A stretch of 46,139 nucleotides of DNA from Nostoc sp. FACHB-892. Its GTDB lineage: Bacteria > Cyanobacteriota > Cyanobacteriia > Cyanobacteriales > Nostocaceae. Made by a program: the position numbers and the translations under genes. This document shows, one piece after another, positions 25,943-33,657 of this stretch. Below the pieces are notes generated by a model. That model did not search any database. It was not told the DNA's origin and worked only from the letters and a program-made list of their open reading frames with translations. The stretch lies in assembly GCF_014698795.1 (NCBI RefSeq), contig NZ_JACJTR010000045.1:1-46139 (forward strand), in the 5' to 3' direction. Numbering within the stretch: the stretch's first letter is position 1; every line of letters starts with the position of its first letter.

Positions 25943-26474
25943 GTGGTAAGCATCCAAGACATCAACGCTATCATTTCAACTACGCCTGTACTACCTGACC
26001 TATTAGGCAGGTTTGGAAAATTCGGCGGTAAGTACGTCCCCGAAACCTTAATGCCTGCATTAACTGAGTTAGAAGCGGCATTTAATCAATATTGCAATGA
26101 GCCGAGTTTCCAAGCACAACTGCAAAACTTACTGCGTTACTGCAAGATGATGATGGGCAAATCATCGAAGCCCATTCAATTAGTGCCGGATTAGACTATC
26201 CCGGCGTTGGGCCTGAGCATAGTTATTTAAAGGATCTTGGTCGCGCCGAATATTACAGTGTTACCGATAAACAGGCGTTAGATGCATTCCAAAGGCTTTC
26301 GCAACTCGAAGCGATTATCCCAGCCTTAGAAACTGCTCATGCGATCGCATATCTCGAAACCCTTATCTCGAAACCCTTTGTCCTCAATTAGAAGGCAACC
26401 CCCGGATCGTCATCAACTGTTCCGGCAGAGGTTACAAAGATGTGCAAACCGTCGCCAAAGTCCTGATTCTTTAA
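25943..26474 (+). pseudogene. trpB: tryptophan synthase beta remnant (internal deletion and frameshift)
   Basis: A GTG start gives the TrpB N-terminus (PDLLGRFGKFGGKYVPETLM). After about 65 residues the sequence jumps to the C-terminal third: EAHSISAGLDYPGVGPEHSY and RAEYYSVTDKQALDAFQRLS. The PLP-lysine region is missing. The join lies at two TTACTGC copies (26129-26135, 26137-26143). A perfect 14-bp tandem duplication (ATCTCGAAACCCTT, 26351-26378) then breaks the frame. Removing one copy restores YLETLCPQLEGNPRIVINCS to the normal C-terminus. Confidence 0.93.
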
Positions 26475-26507
26475 TTTTCTGTTCTTGTCATTAGTCAAAC
26501 GACAAAT

Positions 26508-27539
26508 ATGATAGCTGTAACTAAAACTCCGCTTGACAATATCCCCGTCACTTCTGAGTTATACAACTGGCCAGCTTTATTGCAACAGTTGTTTGCTCGG
26601 CAATCTTTGACGGTTTCCCAAGCTGCGGATTTGATGCAAGGTTGGCTCACAGATGCCATTCCCGATGTCCTCTCAGGAGCGATTTTAGCCGCAATCCAAG
26701 CTAAAGGCGTATCCGCACAAGAATTAGTCGGGATGGCTAGCGTCTTACAATCCCAATCCCCACCCCTTGTACAGACGCGATTAATCGCATCTCCATCCAG
26801 CAAGACTTGTTCGGCTGATGTACTGGAAGCTTTGGGTATAAATCTCAACGCTACTCCAGAAAAAGTGCAAGCCGCAGTGGGTGAAGTCGGAATCACCTTT
26901 TTGTTCGCTCCAGGTTGGCATCCTGCACTTAAAGCGATCGCTACTTTGCGAAAAACTTTGAAAGTGCGGACTGTTTTTAACTTGCTCGGCCCGCTAGTAA
27001 ATCCCATGCGATCGACAGGGCAAATTATTGGTGTCAACGACCCACTTTTATTAGAGGAGATTGTTCAAGCTTTATTCCAATTGGGATGTCAGCAAGCGAT
27101 CGCAGTCCACGGACGGGAACGTTTAGATGAAGCTGGTTTGGCAGATGTCACTGACTTAGCTGTACTCCAAAATAAAAAAGTCCGTTCCCTAACGCTTAAT
27201 CCTCAAGAACTTGGTTTGAGTTTTGCACCAACTGCGGCGTTATGCGGTGGAGAAGTCCAAGAAAATGCCGAAATCTTGAAGGCAGTTTTGCAAGGTAAAG
27301 GTACTCAAGCGCAGCAAGATGTAGTCGCTTTAAATACAGCCCTTGCACTGCAAGTTGGTGAAGCCATTCATGGGGAAACTGATGTTTTAGCAGGTTGTGT
27401 TAAGGGTATTACCCTTGCTAAGGAAATTCTACAAAGCGGCGCAGCTTGGACAAAACTAGAACAACTTGCTGAATTTTTGCGCTTTTTTAGGCTGATTGGC
27501 ACTCAGCCCAATACTATCGACAATCTAAATGAGGTTTAA
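26508..27539 (+). pseudogene. trpD: anthranilate phosphoribosyltransferase lacking the PRPP loop
   Basis: The frame is open for 343 residues and matches TrpD at both ends (QAADLMQGWLTDAIPDVLSG, FNLLGPLVNPMRSTGQIIGV, VHGRERLDEAGLADVTDLAV). The segment that should hold GTGGD and KHGNRS is missing: SQSPPLVQTRLIASPSSKTC leads directly to SADVLEALGINL. About 40 residues, including the PRPP-binding glycine loop, are deleted in frame. The C-terminal tail after AEFLRF also differs from the family. An open frame hides the loss; enzymatic function is very unlikely. It belongs to the same decayed block as the trpA, tyrosinase and trpB remnants. Confidence 0.85.
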
Positions 27540-27542
27540 ATC

Positions 27543-27773
27543 ATGACTAAGAAAATCAGTAGCGCCTTTGGCAAAGGCGTACTATCTCCTATTTTACTCA
27601 TTTTAGTGTCTGGGTCGCTTTGTTTGGCTGTGATTGATAAAGAAAATCGACCTGCCTACTTTGATATGGTCAAGGTTGCAGTAGGGTATTCCTTTGGTGC
27701 AATGAGTTTGCAAAACGGAGATTCTAGCAATCAAGATGAAGAGGATATCAAAGAGGCTGATGAAGAGGGCTGA
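27543..27773 (+). CDS. small single-pass membrane protein (76 aa)
   Basis: The product has one hydrophobic helix (GVLSPILLILVSGSLCLAVI, residues 13-32) and a strongly acidic C-terminus (SSNQDEEDIKEADEEG). It starts three bases after the trpD remnant's stop, with GAGGTTTAAATC before its ATG, so it may be transcribed from the same promoter. I do not recognise it; the trp remnant gives no clue to its role. Confidence 0.55.
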   Translation: MTKKISSAFGKGVLSPILLILVSGSLCLAVIDKENRPAYFDMVKVAVGYSFGAMSLQNGDSSNQDEEDIKEADEEG

Positions 27774-27928
27774 AGCACAATTCTAGTTGTAGTTAATTCT
27801 GGTAAAGAATGTATTCCCCTATTTGGGAATGACCAACACGAGTCTCTGCCAGTGACACCATCCGTCACCCTCCCGCAGCGATCGCACGGTAACTGGATTC
27901 ATCCAGTTCCCAATTGGGGAATCTCCTA

Positions 27929-28012
27929 CTGCAAATTTTTACTGCATTTCTCTACTGTATTTTTTCCTGAGTTAGAGTAAATGCAGTATTATTTTACAGT
28001 AAATAAGGCAGT
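27929..28012. promoter_or_regulatory. par promoter/centromere-like repeats
   Basis: The hexamer ACTGCA occurs at 27929-27934 and 27942-27947, with ACTGTA at 27955-27960. The complementary TGCAGT is at 27982-27987, TACAGT at 27995-28000 and GGCAGT at 28007-28012. Spacing is 13 bp, close to 1.25 helical turns. GAGTTAGAGTA (27969-27979) lies at the centre. Repeats directly in front of parA are expected for Type Ib partition, where the RHH partner binds them as both operator and centromere. Confidence 0.7.
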
Positions 28013-28015
28013 AAT

Positions 28016-28654
28016 ATGACCGTTATTAGTTTTACGAACCTCAAGGGTGGCGTGGGCAAATCAAGTACCTGTGCCCATTTCGTCTACTGGTTGTCTGCCA
28101 TCAAAAAAAAGAAAGTCTCAGTAGTGGATTCGGATGGGCAAGGCAGCACACACATGTGGTTGTCAGGAATAGATTTAAATATTCCTTGTCATCGCATTAC
28201 AGATCCCGACACACTGGCTGAAGAAATTCCTCAATTAGAGCAAGAAGTGGATTACTTGGTTGTTGACAACGCAGGTAATCTGGGGGAGGCTACCAGATGT
28301 ACGCTGCTCTGCACAAAACTTACAATAATTCCAGTAACCCCCTCTGGCTTGGACTTAGTTTCAGCCGCCGCCGCAGTCAAAATAGTACGTCAAATTCAGA
28401 AAGCCAGAAACGGATTACCTAAAGCAGGTATTTTTATTAATCGTGGCATTAAAAATACCAAGCTCCTCCGAGAAGCTGAAGAACTGCTGAGTCAGCTTGA
28501 AGGTGTGACTGCCTTTAAGCAAATAATTTACCAGCGTCAGGCGATTGCCGATGCCTTTTTTCAAAAAACTACAGTTTTTGGAATGAAAAGCGCACAAGAC
28601 GGAGCATCTGATTACCAAAAATTATTCACCGAGATTTTGAGGTTGGCGAAATGA
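28016..28654 (+). CDS. parA: ParA-type partition ATPase (Type Ib-like)
   Basis: The 212-aa protein has the deviant Walker A NLKGGVGKSS with signature Lys10, the VVDSDGQGS motif and a Walker B-like DYLVVDNAG. It lacks an N-terminal helix-turn-helix and is short, as in Type Ib ParA proteins. It should move plasmid copies along the nucleoid together with the RHH protein that follows. The genes overlap as ATGA. ACTGCA-type repeats stand directly upstream and again downstream. The usual Asp after Walker B is present. Confidence 0.93.
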   Translation: MTVISFTNLKGGVGKSSTCAHFVYWLSAIKKKKVSVVDSDGQGSTHMWLSGIDLNIPCHRITDPDTLAEEIPQLEQEVDYLVVDNAGNLGEATRCTLLCTKLTIIPVTPSGLDLVSAAAAVKIVRQIQKARNGLPKAGIFINRGIKNTKLLREAEELLSQLEGVTAFKQIIYQRQAIADAFFQKTTVFGMKSAQDGASDYQKLFTEILRLAK

Positions 28655-28983
28655 CCAAGCAAGATCGAAATGTTCTGACTGAATTAGCATCACAATTTTC
28701 TGTTGATGACCTAGTGTCAGAAATTACTGAAAAACCAAAACCTCGTCAAAAGCAGCAGTCATCGCCAAAGATATCTAAAAAGCAAAGCCAAAAAACAGAA
28801 GATAATCTAAATTTACTGGAGAAATTAAAGCAACAGCAGCCTACAGAAACAACTCGTATCACCTTGGATTTAGACCCAGAAACTTACGAGCAGTTAAACC
28901 AACTTGCAGAACACACGGGGATGACCAAAGCCAAGCTGCTCAGGGCTTTGATTCAAGAGACAGCAAAATTACTGCAAAAATAA
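28651..28983 (+). CDS. RHH partition partner (ParG/ParB-like)
   Basis: The 110-aa product has a flexible, basic, Lys/Gln-rich N-terminal 65 residues and a C-terminal ribbon-helix-helix: TTRITLDLDPETYEQLNQLA followed by MTKAKLLRALIQETAKLLQK. This is the layout of ParG-type centromere-binding proteins, whose mobile tail stimulates the ParA ATPase. The ATG overlaps the parA stop. It is the natural candidate to bind the ACTGCA repeats around the locus and the second copy near the right end. Confidence 0.85.
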   Translation: MTKQDRNVLTELASQFSVDDLVSEITEKPKPRQKQQSSPKISKKQSQKTEDNLNLLEKLKQQQPTETTRITLDLDPETYEQLNQLAEHTGMTKAKLLRALIQETAKLLQK

Positions 28984-28994
28984 CAGTATAAAAA

Positions 28995-29045
28995 TGCAGT
29001 AATTATGATCCAAATGCATTAAATTTTGCAGTAAAAAATTACTGC
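28995..29045. repeat. ACTGCA-type repeats downstream of the par genes
   Basis: TGCAGT occurs at 28995-29000 and 29027-29032, and ACTGC at 29041-29045, in an AT-rich context like that upstream of parA. This second cluster would give binding sites on both sides of the par operon. The rest of the gap to 29160 has a HIP1-type site and no gene. Confidence 0.55.
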
Positions 29046-29160
29046 TGATTTAGCGGCGATCGCCCAAGCTAAAACCTGTTAACAAGTTTCAATAGCCAAT
29101 GAAACTCTAAGTATCGAATTGTGGGAATAATTACAATAACGATACTTATTAATAACCTTT

Positions 29161-29832
29161 ATGCCTCAGCTTCAAACCAACAACACGGCACTTAGTACCC
29201 AACAGTCAGCACAGATGAAAACTACAAGACTGTTAAAAGTGCTAAAAATAATGTTCAAGAGTGAAAACTGGACTGGTCAGAAGTTAAACAACGAAGTCAA
29301 TGTTAAGGGCAGTGGTGTTTACAGGTTTGAGCATGGAACTATAGCCTACCTTGGGCAACCTGATGGCCCCAAGACTGAGTATCTTTGGGAAATGACTGTA
29401 GATCGGGCATGGGCTAGGGCGTTAATTGAGGCATACAATCAGGCCCAAGAATCTGAGGCTTTAGTTAGAACTCAGCCTGAAGTCTACCCAAAAGATTGGA
29501 ATGGTTTACGTTTACGTTCCCCGGCTGAAGTTGCGATTGCTGAGGCTTTTCAAAAAAAAGGGGTGCTGTTTTTTGTTAATGCTGGCTGTCGGCTACACAA
29601 TCACTCAAAACAGTATGAAACTAGAGAAGTTGACTTTCTAGTTTTTTACCAAGGTAAAGTCAGGATTTTAGAAGTTGATGGCATCACATACCATCAAAAC
29701 CCATTAGCTGACTACAAGCGAGACAGGTTATTTGATAGAGAGGGTATTAGAACTAGCCGATTTAGCGCACAGGAATGTTTTGGAAATTCCAACGCGGTTG
29801 TTGAGGAGTTTTTAGAGTTGTTTAAATTTTAA
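29161..29832 (+). CDS. DUF559/Vsr-like nuclease-fold protein
   Basis: The C-terminal half of this 223-aa protein has the pattern of a DUF559/Vsr-like nuclease. LRSPAEVAIAEAFQKKGVLF is followed by REVDFLVFYQGKVRILEVDG, with Asp and the E-x-D pair of a PD-(D/E)XK-type site (about residues 161-178), then YKRDRLFDREGIRTSRFSA. The N-terminal 100 residues have no recognised domain. Such proteins act on DNA, but the substrate is unknown. It is a single-gene unit between the par locus and a convergent recombinase gene. Confidence 0.75.
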   Translation: MPQLQTNNTALSTQQSAQMKTTRLLKVLKIMFKSENWTGQKLNNEVNVKGSGVYRFEHGTIAYLGQPDGPKTEYLWEMTVDRAWARALIEAYNQAQESEALVRTQPEVYPKDWNGLRLRSPAEVAIAEAFQKKGVLFFVNAGCRLHNHSKQYETREVDFLVFYQGKVRILEVDGITYHQNPLADYKRDRLFDREGIRTSRFSAQECFGNSNAVVEEFLELFKF

Positions 29833-29896
29833 AGCGATCGGCCTCCGGTTTTTGCTCCAAGATAAAAGGCGATGCCTACGGCGGTAAACTACGCCC

Positions 29897-30844
29897 CTAA
29901 CGCCCCAAAATCTCCAACTGTGCAGATGCAACCCGCTTTCTCTCCTCTCCTCGTCGGTCATAACGTGCAGTTATGGCAGGATTTGAGTGGCCAGCTAAAC
30001 TTTGCACAGTTGCAATATCTGTACCAGATGTAAGCAGGTCTGAAACAAATGTACGCCGCATATCATGAGGCGAGAAATGTTCTAGATTCGCTTCTAACCC
30101 TCGTTTTTGCAAGATAAACAGAACCGCCTGGGGTGTGAGACGTTGCTGAACTACACGACCAGATTTATTAACTTGACACAGCAGCGCTCCAGGAGTGCGG
30201 GTTCTAATTTCAATCCAATCATTGACCAGAGCGATCGCACCTGGGGATAAATAAACAGTCCGATCAACTCGACCTTTACCCGATCTAATTTTTATTTCAC
30301 CGTCATCTTTAAAATCTTTTAAGTTAAGCTTAACCACCTCAGCCCGACGTAAGCCAGCACCGCGAAGAATGGCGATTAGTGCAGCGTCTCTAAATCCGGC
30401 GGGGGTGCGATCGCTAAAACAAGTCTTCATCAGCGAATCAATTTCATCTTGACTTAACGCCCGTCCCCTCAATTCAATACTTGCTTTGACGCTGGTGATA
30501 TCAACAGCCCTGGCGTAATCAACGGGTGACATCAACTCTAACCGCAGTGCTTCCTTCAAAACTCGCCGCAGCGCACACAAAACACGGTTAACTGTCGCAG
30601 GTTCGTAATTTTTGATAAGTGCTGCTCGAATGGCGGCGGTGTGTTTGTAGCGTAATTCTGCCCAATTGAGAGTTAGATAATCTGCCTCGCCATTAGTTAG
30701 GAGTTGAGCAATTAGAGAGAGCGATCGCTTCATCGTCGGTTCTGAACCCGGCGAAAGTGAAGAAAGGTAAACTGAGGCTGGGTGTTCCGTCAGAGGTGGC
30801 GGAATCCTCAAAACCAATGATGAAACGGTACTAGTAGACATCAC
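29897..30844 (-). CDS. tyrosine recombinase/integrase
   Basis: The 315-aa protein has an N-terminal SAM-like core-binding part and a catalytic domain with all key residues: Arg166 in GAGLRRAEV, Lys190 in SGKGRVDR, His260-Arg263 in HDMRRTF, His286 in LAGHSNPA and Tyr295 in ARYDRRG. It is XerC/XerD-like in size. The start is GTG at the end given, or the ATG one codon later (30841). An 11-bp inverted repeat overlaps the start. Possible roles are dimer resolution, integration, or recombination between replicon ends. Its length and residues are those of an ordinary recombinase and not of a telomere resolvase. Confidence 0.93.
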   Translation of the reverse strand: MMSTSTVSSLVLRIPPPLTEHPASVYLSSLSPGSEPTMKRSLSLIAQLLTNGEADYLTLNWAELRYKHTAAIRAALIKNYEPATVNRVLCALRRVLKEALRLELMSPVDYARAVDITSVKASIELRGRALSQDEIDSLMKTCFSDRTPAGFRDAALIAILRGAGLRRAEVVKLNLKDFKDDGEIKIRSGKGRVDRTVYLSPGAIALVNDWIEIRTRTPGALLCQVNKSGRVVQQRLTPQAVLFILQKRGLEANLEHFSPHDMRRTFVSDLLTSGTDIATVQSLAGHSNPAITARYDRRGEERKRVASAQLEILGR

Positions 30845-30900
30845 TTATCAAAATGGGCGTTCTAGGAAACCATGTTTTGCACAATAATGTTTTGATAAGT
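30843..30900. repeat. 11-bp perfect inverted repeat at the recombinase start
   Basis: ACTTATCAAAA (30843-30853) and TTTTGATAAGT (30890-30900) are perfect inverted copies with 36 bases between them. The left arm overlaps the recombinase start codon region. It could be the recombinase's own operator or recombination site. Confidence 0.7.
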
Positions 30901-31428
30901 AATCCACAATCGTACTCGCACACGGATGTTTCGTACTCAGTGTATGGATGTATGCAATATCTGGGGACAAGCCGTTACGCGTCTTGGCTCTCTCCCCCGC
31001 TTTCCTTTCCCTAAGAATAGGGGCAACCGTTTGCTTAGAGCGGCTTACATTCTAAGAGAACTCAGGATGGGGGGCGATCGCTTCGACAAAGCTAACGAAC
31101 GTCTTGATAAAATTGCAGCAAAAGTCAAAGACGAAGACTAAATTATTTCTGCTTGAGTAGTGCGATCGCGCGATTTCCCCCAGAACTAATCCCCCCAAAC
31201 TGCCATAAACTCTTGCCACTCCTCCTCAGTCTCCGGTGCTTTGTCTTTGGTCAGTCCCACTATTCGCGCTAGCTTACGGGCTTGGTCTAAGCTTTCGCCA
31301 AGCTCGGCGTCACCGTGCCAAAACGGGAAAATCGTACGCTAAGGCTGAACGTCTTTGTCTGTCTAGATTTGAGGTAATAATTTTCAGTATATTTCCTGAA
31401 TGCAGTAACTTAACCCCTATTGGCTTGA
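30901..31428. other. spacer with coding remnants
   Basis: No gene here is well supported. A 71-residue plus-strand frame (30926-31141) ends in a credible helical tail, DRFDKANERLDKIAAKVKDE, but has no ribosome site. On the minus strand, 31186-31341 reads FPFWHGDAELGESLDQARKL, then TKDKAPETEEEWQEFMAVWG and a stop, without a start codon. Both look like pieces of broken genes. A TTCCC-type palindrome variant lies near 31317. Confidence 0.35.
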
Positions 31429-32409
31429 CTATGGCGAAAGATTGATAAAGAACTCTTCAAGCTGTATATCAATTACTTCAAAAGGATCGTTTCCAGATTC
31501 ACGCAAGTTCAACATATCAAATATTTCTTCGTCTGATAAGATAACAATCAACTTTTCCTGCTCAACCCATGCTCTTCGCCTTGCTTTTATCGCATTCTCA
31601 GATGGTTTTTTCCGCGTTAACAGAAGTCCAAACGCTCTCATTGCTTTCGGAAACAAATACTGTTGTAAAGATTCAACTTCTCTTTGAGTAATTGCATCTG
31701 AGTAATTTTTAAACTCAGCAACTACGAAGCGAGAACGACACTCACTTCGCAGCATATCCCACGCCTCAGAACCCTGACGAATCGGATAGATAGCATCACG
31801 TATATCAAGATTATCTTCTGATCTAGATTGAATATATGGTGATGCAAGTGGTGGAATAAATAGATAAGAAAGTATTTTTACACTAAGTTCTTCATATTTT
31901 CTCCAGGTCGTGAGTCCTGGAACAAGATTAACCAACTGCTGCCTCAGCAAAGCAGCTTGCGAAGACTGAGCTAACCCTGAAAAGATTTCAGCTTTTAATG
32001 CTTGATCTGCTATTGATAAGTGAGTAAACTTTTCTGCAACGTCAGGGTATTTACAAAGTAACTGTTCTAGTTTCACGCGATCCCAAATTTGGAAAGGAAA
32101 CTGATAAATGAGTTTATCCAGAAGTTTTGGTGGAACCGGATTAGATGTAACTAATAGGGACAATGAGGCGTTCTCGACATCACGATATCGATTAATATCA
32201 CCAACTATTCTACGCAGTACCGATAAAGGCAAGTGATTATGTTTTCGATAGTGCTTAACTTCAACTATAACTACTTGTCCTTCAGGTGATCGTGCAATAA
32301 AGTCTGCACTATCTATCCCATGACCCTGAGTAACTAAAAATCCCTCTCGCTTCAAAAGTAAAGCTACAAGTAATTCAAACTGTCCCAAATCTAAAGAACT
32401 AAACTCCAT
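31429..32409 (-). CDS. restriction-endonuclease-like protein with two PD-(D/E)XK sites
   Basis: The N-terminal domain of this 326-aa protein resembles Mrr-type nucleases: FELLVALLLKREGFLVTQGH, then Asp36 in SADFIA and Glu50-x-Lys52 in VIVEVKHY. A second similar pattern lies in the C-terminal part: EELSVKILSYLFIPPLASPY, an Asp in NLDIRDAIYP and E-x-K in FVVAEFKNYSDAI (about residues 233-235). It therefore seems to carry two nuclease folds in tandem. It may cut foreign or modified DNA. It is the most downstream gene of the minus-strand defence-like region. A stop-free single frame argues that it is functional. Confidence 0.75.
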   Translation of the reverse strand: MEFSSLDLGQFELLVALLLKREGFLVTQGHGIDSADFIARSPEGQVVIVEVKHYRKHNHLPLSVLRRIVGDINRYRDVENASLSLLVTSNPVPPKLLDKLIYQFPFQIWDRVKLEQLLCKYPDVAEKFTHLSIADQALKAEIFSGLAQSSQAALLRQQLVNLVPGLTTWRKYEELSVKILSYLFIPPLASPYIQSRSEDNLDIRDAIYPIRQGSEAWDMLRSECRSRFVVAEFKNYSDAITQREVESLQQYLFPKAMRAFGLLLTRKKPSENAIKARRRAWVEQEKLIVILSDEEIFDMLNLRESGNDPFEVIDIQLEEFFINLSP

Positions 32410-32574
32410 ATCGTTTGCATACTTGTTTGATTGCTTAGATTATCCACTGAAACCTCACCCCCGTTTCTTTGACTCCAGTATCTCCTGCTGCCGCCGCTCT
32501 CTAACAGAAGTCTCATTTACAATAACGTTCTTGGAAACGTTTGAATTATTATTTTTCAAGAGAAAAATAATATT

Positions 32575-32778
32575 ATGAGTATTGGCACAGTTCACACGTT
32601 CCAAGGTGGTCAGAAATCAGTGATAATTTTCTCGACTCGCCAATGTCAATCAACTGATAGTCTCTGGTTTATTAATTGCCGACTTAATTTACTTAATGTG
32701 ACTGTCAGCAGGGCGAGAGAACTGTTTATCCTGGTGGGGAATTTGGCACGAATCTCTGAAGGGGGGTATACCAGATAG
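32575..32778 (+). pseudogene. C-terminal fragment of a superfamily 1 helicase
   Basis: The frame reads GTVHTFQGGQKSVIIFSTRQ then INCRLNLLNVTVSRARELFI, which are the late motifs of UPF1/DNA2-like superfamily 1 helicases (HTFQG and NVAVSRAK regions). The Walker A and B parts are absent upstream, so only the last part of a large gene is left. It is the only plus-strand coding trace in this region and marks a lost, probably defence-related, helicase. Confidence 0.8.
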
Positions 32779-32904
32779 TTAGTAGAATATATTGAGCAAT
32801 TTGGAGAGATGCGATAATTTTTATTGGAGTTTATAGTTAAGTTTCTGCGAGATTATCTATTCAACTGAATGGGTACTCTCAAATAAGGAAGAGAATCACA
32901 CCAT

Positions 32905-33345
32905 TTAACAACGTGCATCGTAATCATCTCTCCAATCCCCACCCATATATAGATTACCATACTCCAATGATTTGTCATGATTTGTTGTTGAAGACATTCT
33001 ATTAGAGGAAGAGTAGCTAAGTTGATTCTGCCATGTCATACGCACTTCATATTCCATTTCCCTGCTGTCATCCCAGGATAAAACCTTAATTTCTTTAAGA
33101 AAAGAATCTATCTCTTGCTTATGAGTTGCTAATAACCTCTCATCCCGATGACTTGGGTGGCTTAAAAAGTTAAATATAATATCGGAAATTTGTATAAGTT
33201 GCTCAAACTGTGACTGATTTAACCTAGAGACTCGGTTGTTAACTTGTAAGACATATTCATTATTAGAAATATTAATTAGTTTTCCGACTTCACCATTCGT
33301 AGTAAATGCGTAATAATTATCAACTTTGGCTGAATCTGAGTTCAT
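32905..33345 (-). CDS. hypothetical soluble protein (146 aa)
   Basis: AAGGAAATC precedes the ATG, supporting expression. The N-terminal 50 residues look beta-rich (YYAFTTNGEVGKLINISNNE, YVLQVNNRVSRL). A helical part follows (FEQLIQISDIIFNFLSH) and a polar Ser/Asn/Asp-rich tail. No family recognised. It follows the glycine-rich membrane peptide by about 100 bases on the same strand. If that peptide is membrane-active, this protein could be its partner, but nothing in the sequence shows it. Confidence 0.6.
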   Translation of the reverse strand: MNSDSAKVDNYYAFTTNGEVGKLINISNNEYVLQVNNRVSRLNQSQFEQLIQISDIIFNFLSHPSHRDERLLATHKQEIDSFLKEIKVLSWDDSREMEYEVRMTWQNQLSYSSSNRMSSTTNHDKSLEYGNLYMGGDWRDDYDARC

Positions 33346-33447
33346 AAGATTTCCTTGAACAGGTCAGATGATGAAGGCACTGGTGAGCGGCAAAACTTTT
33401 CCAGTGCAGTGCCTATAGAAATTACGTCAACTATTGTCGAAGTTGAC

Positions 33448-33657
33448 TTACCAACCAAAAGCTTTTTTAATACCATAAGCCGCAAGTCCGACAACAACAC
33501 CAGCAGCTACAACCGGAGCAGCACCAATACCAACTGCAATACCGGCTGCTGGAGCAAGTAAACCCATACCACCTACTGTTGCAGCAACACCACCTCCAGT
33601 TAACGCACCTCCAACTGCAAACGCTGCTGCTTCTGTTGGGTTATTGTTATTACTCAT
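33448..33657 (-). CDS. small Gly/Ala/Val-rich membrane peptide
   Basis: The 69-aa product is almost wholly hydrophobic: AAAFAVGGALTGGGVAATVG, then LLAPAAGIAVGIGAAPVVAA and VVVGLAAYGIKKAFGW. Repeated GG and GxxxG spacings suggest glycine-zipper helices that pack or form oligomers in membranes. AGGAATTAATA precedes the ATG. Similar compositions are found in pore-forming peptides, bacteriocins and small interferon-inducible-type membrane proteins. Which, if any, applies is unknown. Confidence 0.65.
   Translation of the reverse strand: MSNNNNPTEAAAFAVGGALTGGGVAATVGGMGLLAPAAGIAVGIGAAPVVAAGVVVGLAAYGIKKAFGW

Noticed and set aside
26495..27037. Minus-strand 180-aa frame
   Set aside because: It is the antisense shadow of the trpD remnant, whose sense translation matches a known family.
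29897..30844. Telomere resolvase for the putative linear ends
   Set aside because: Size (315 aa) and the full R-K-HxxR-H-Y set fit an ordinary XerC/D-like recombinase; nothing marks it as a hairpin-forming enzyme, and the palindrome near it differs from the tips.
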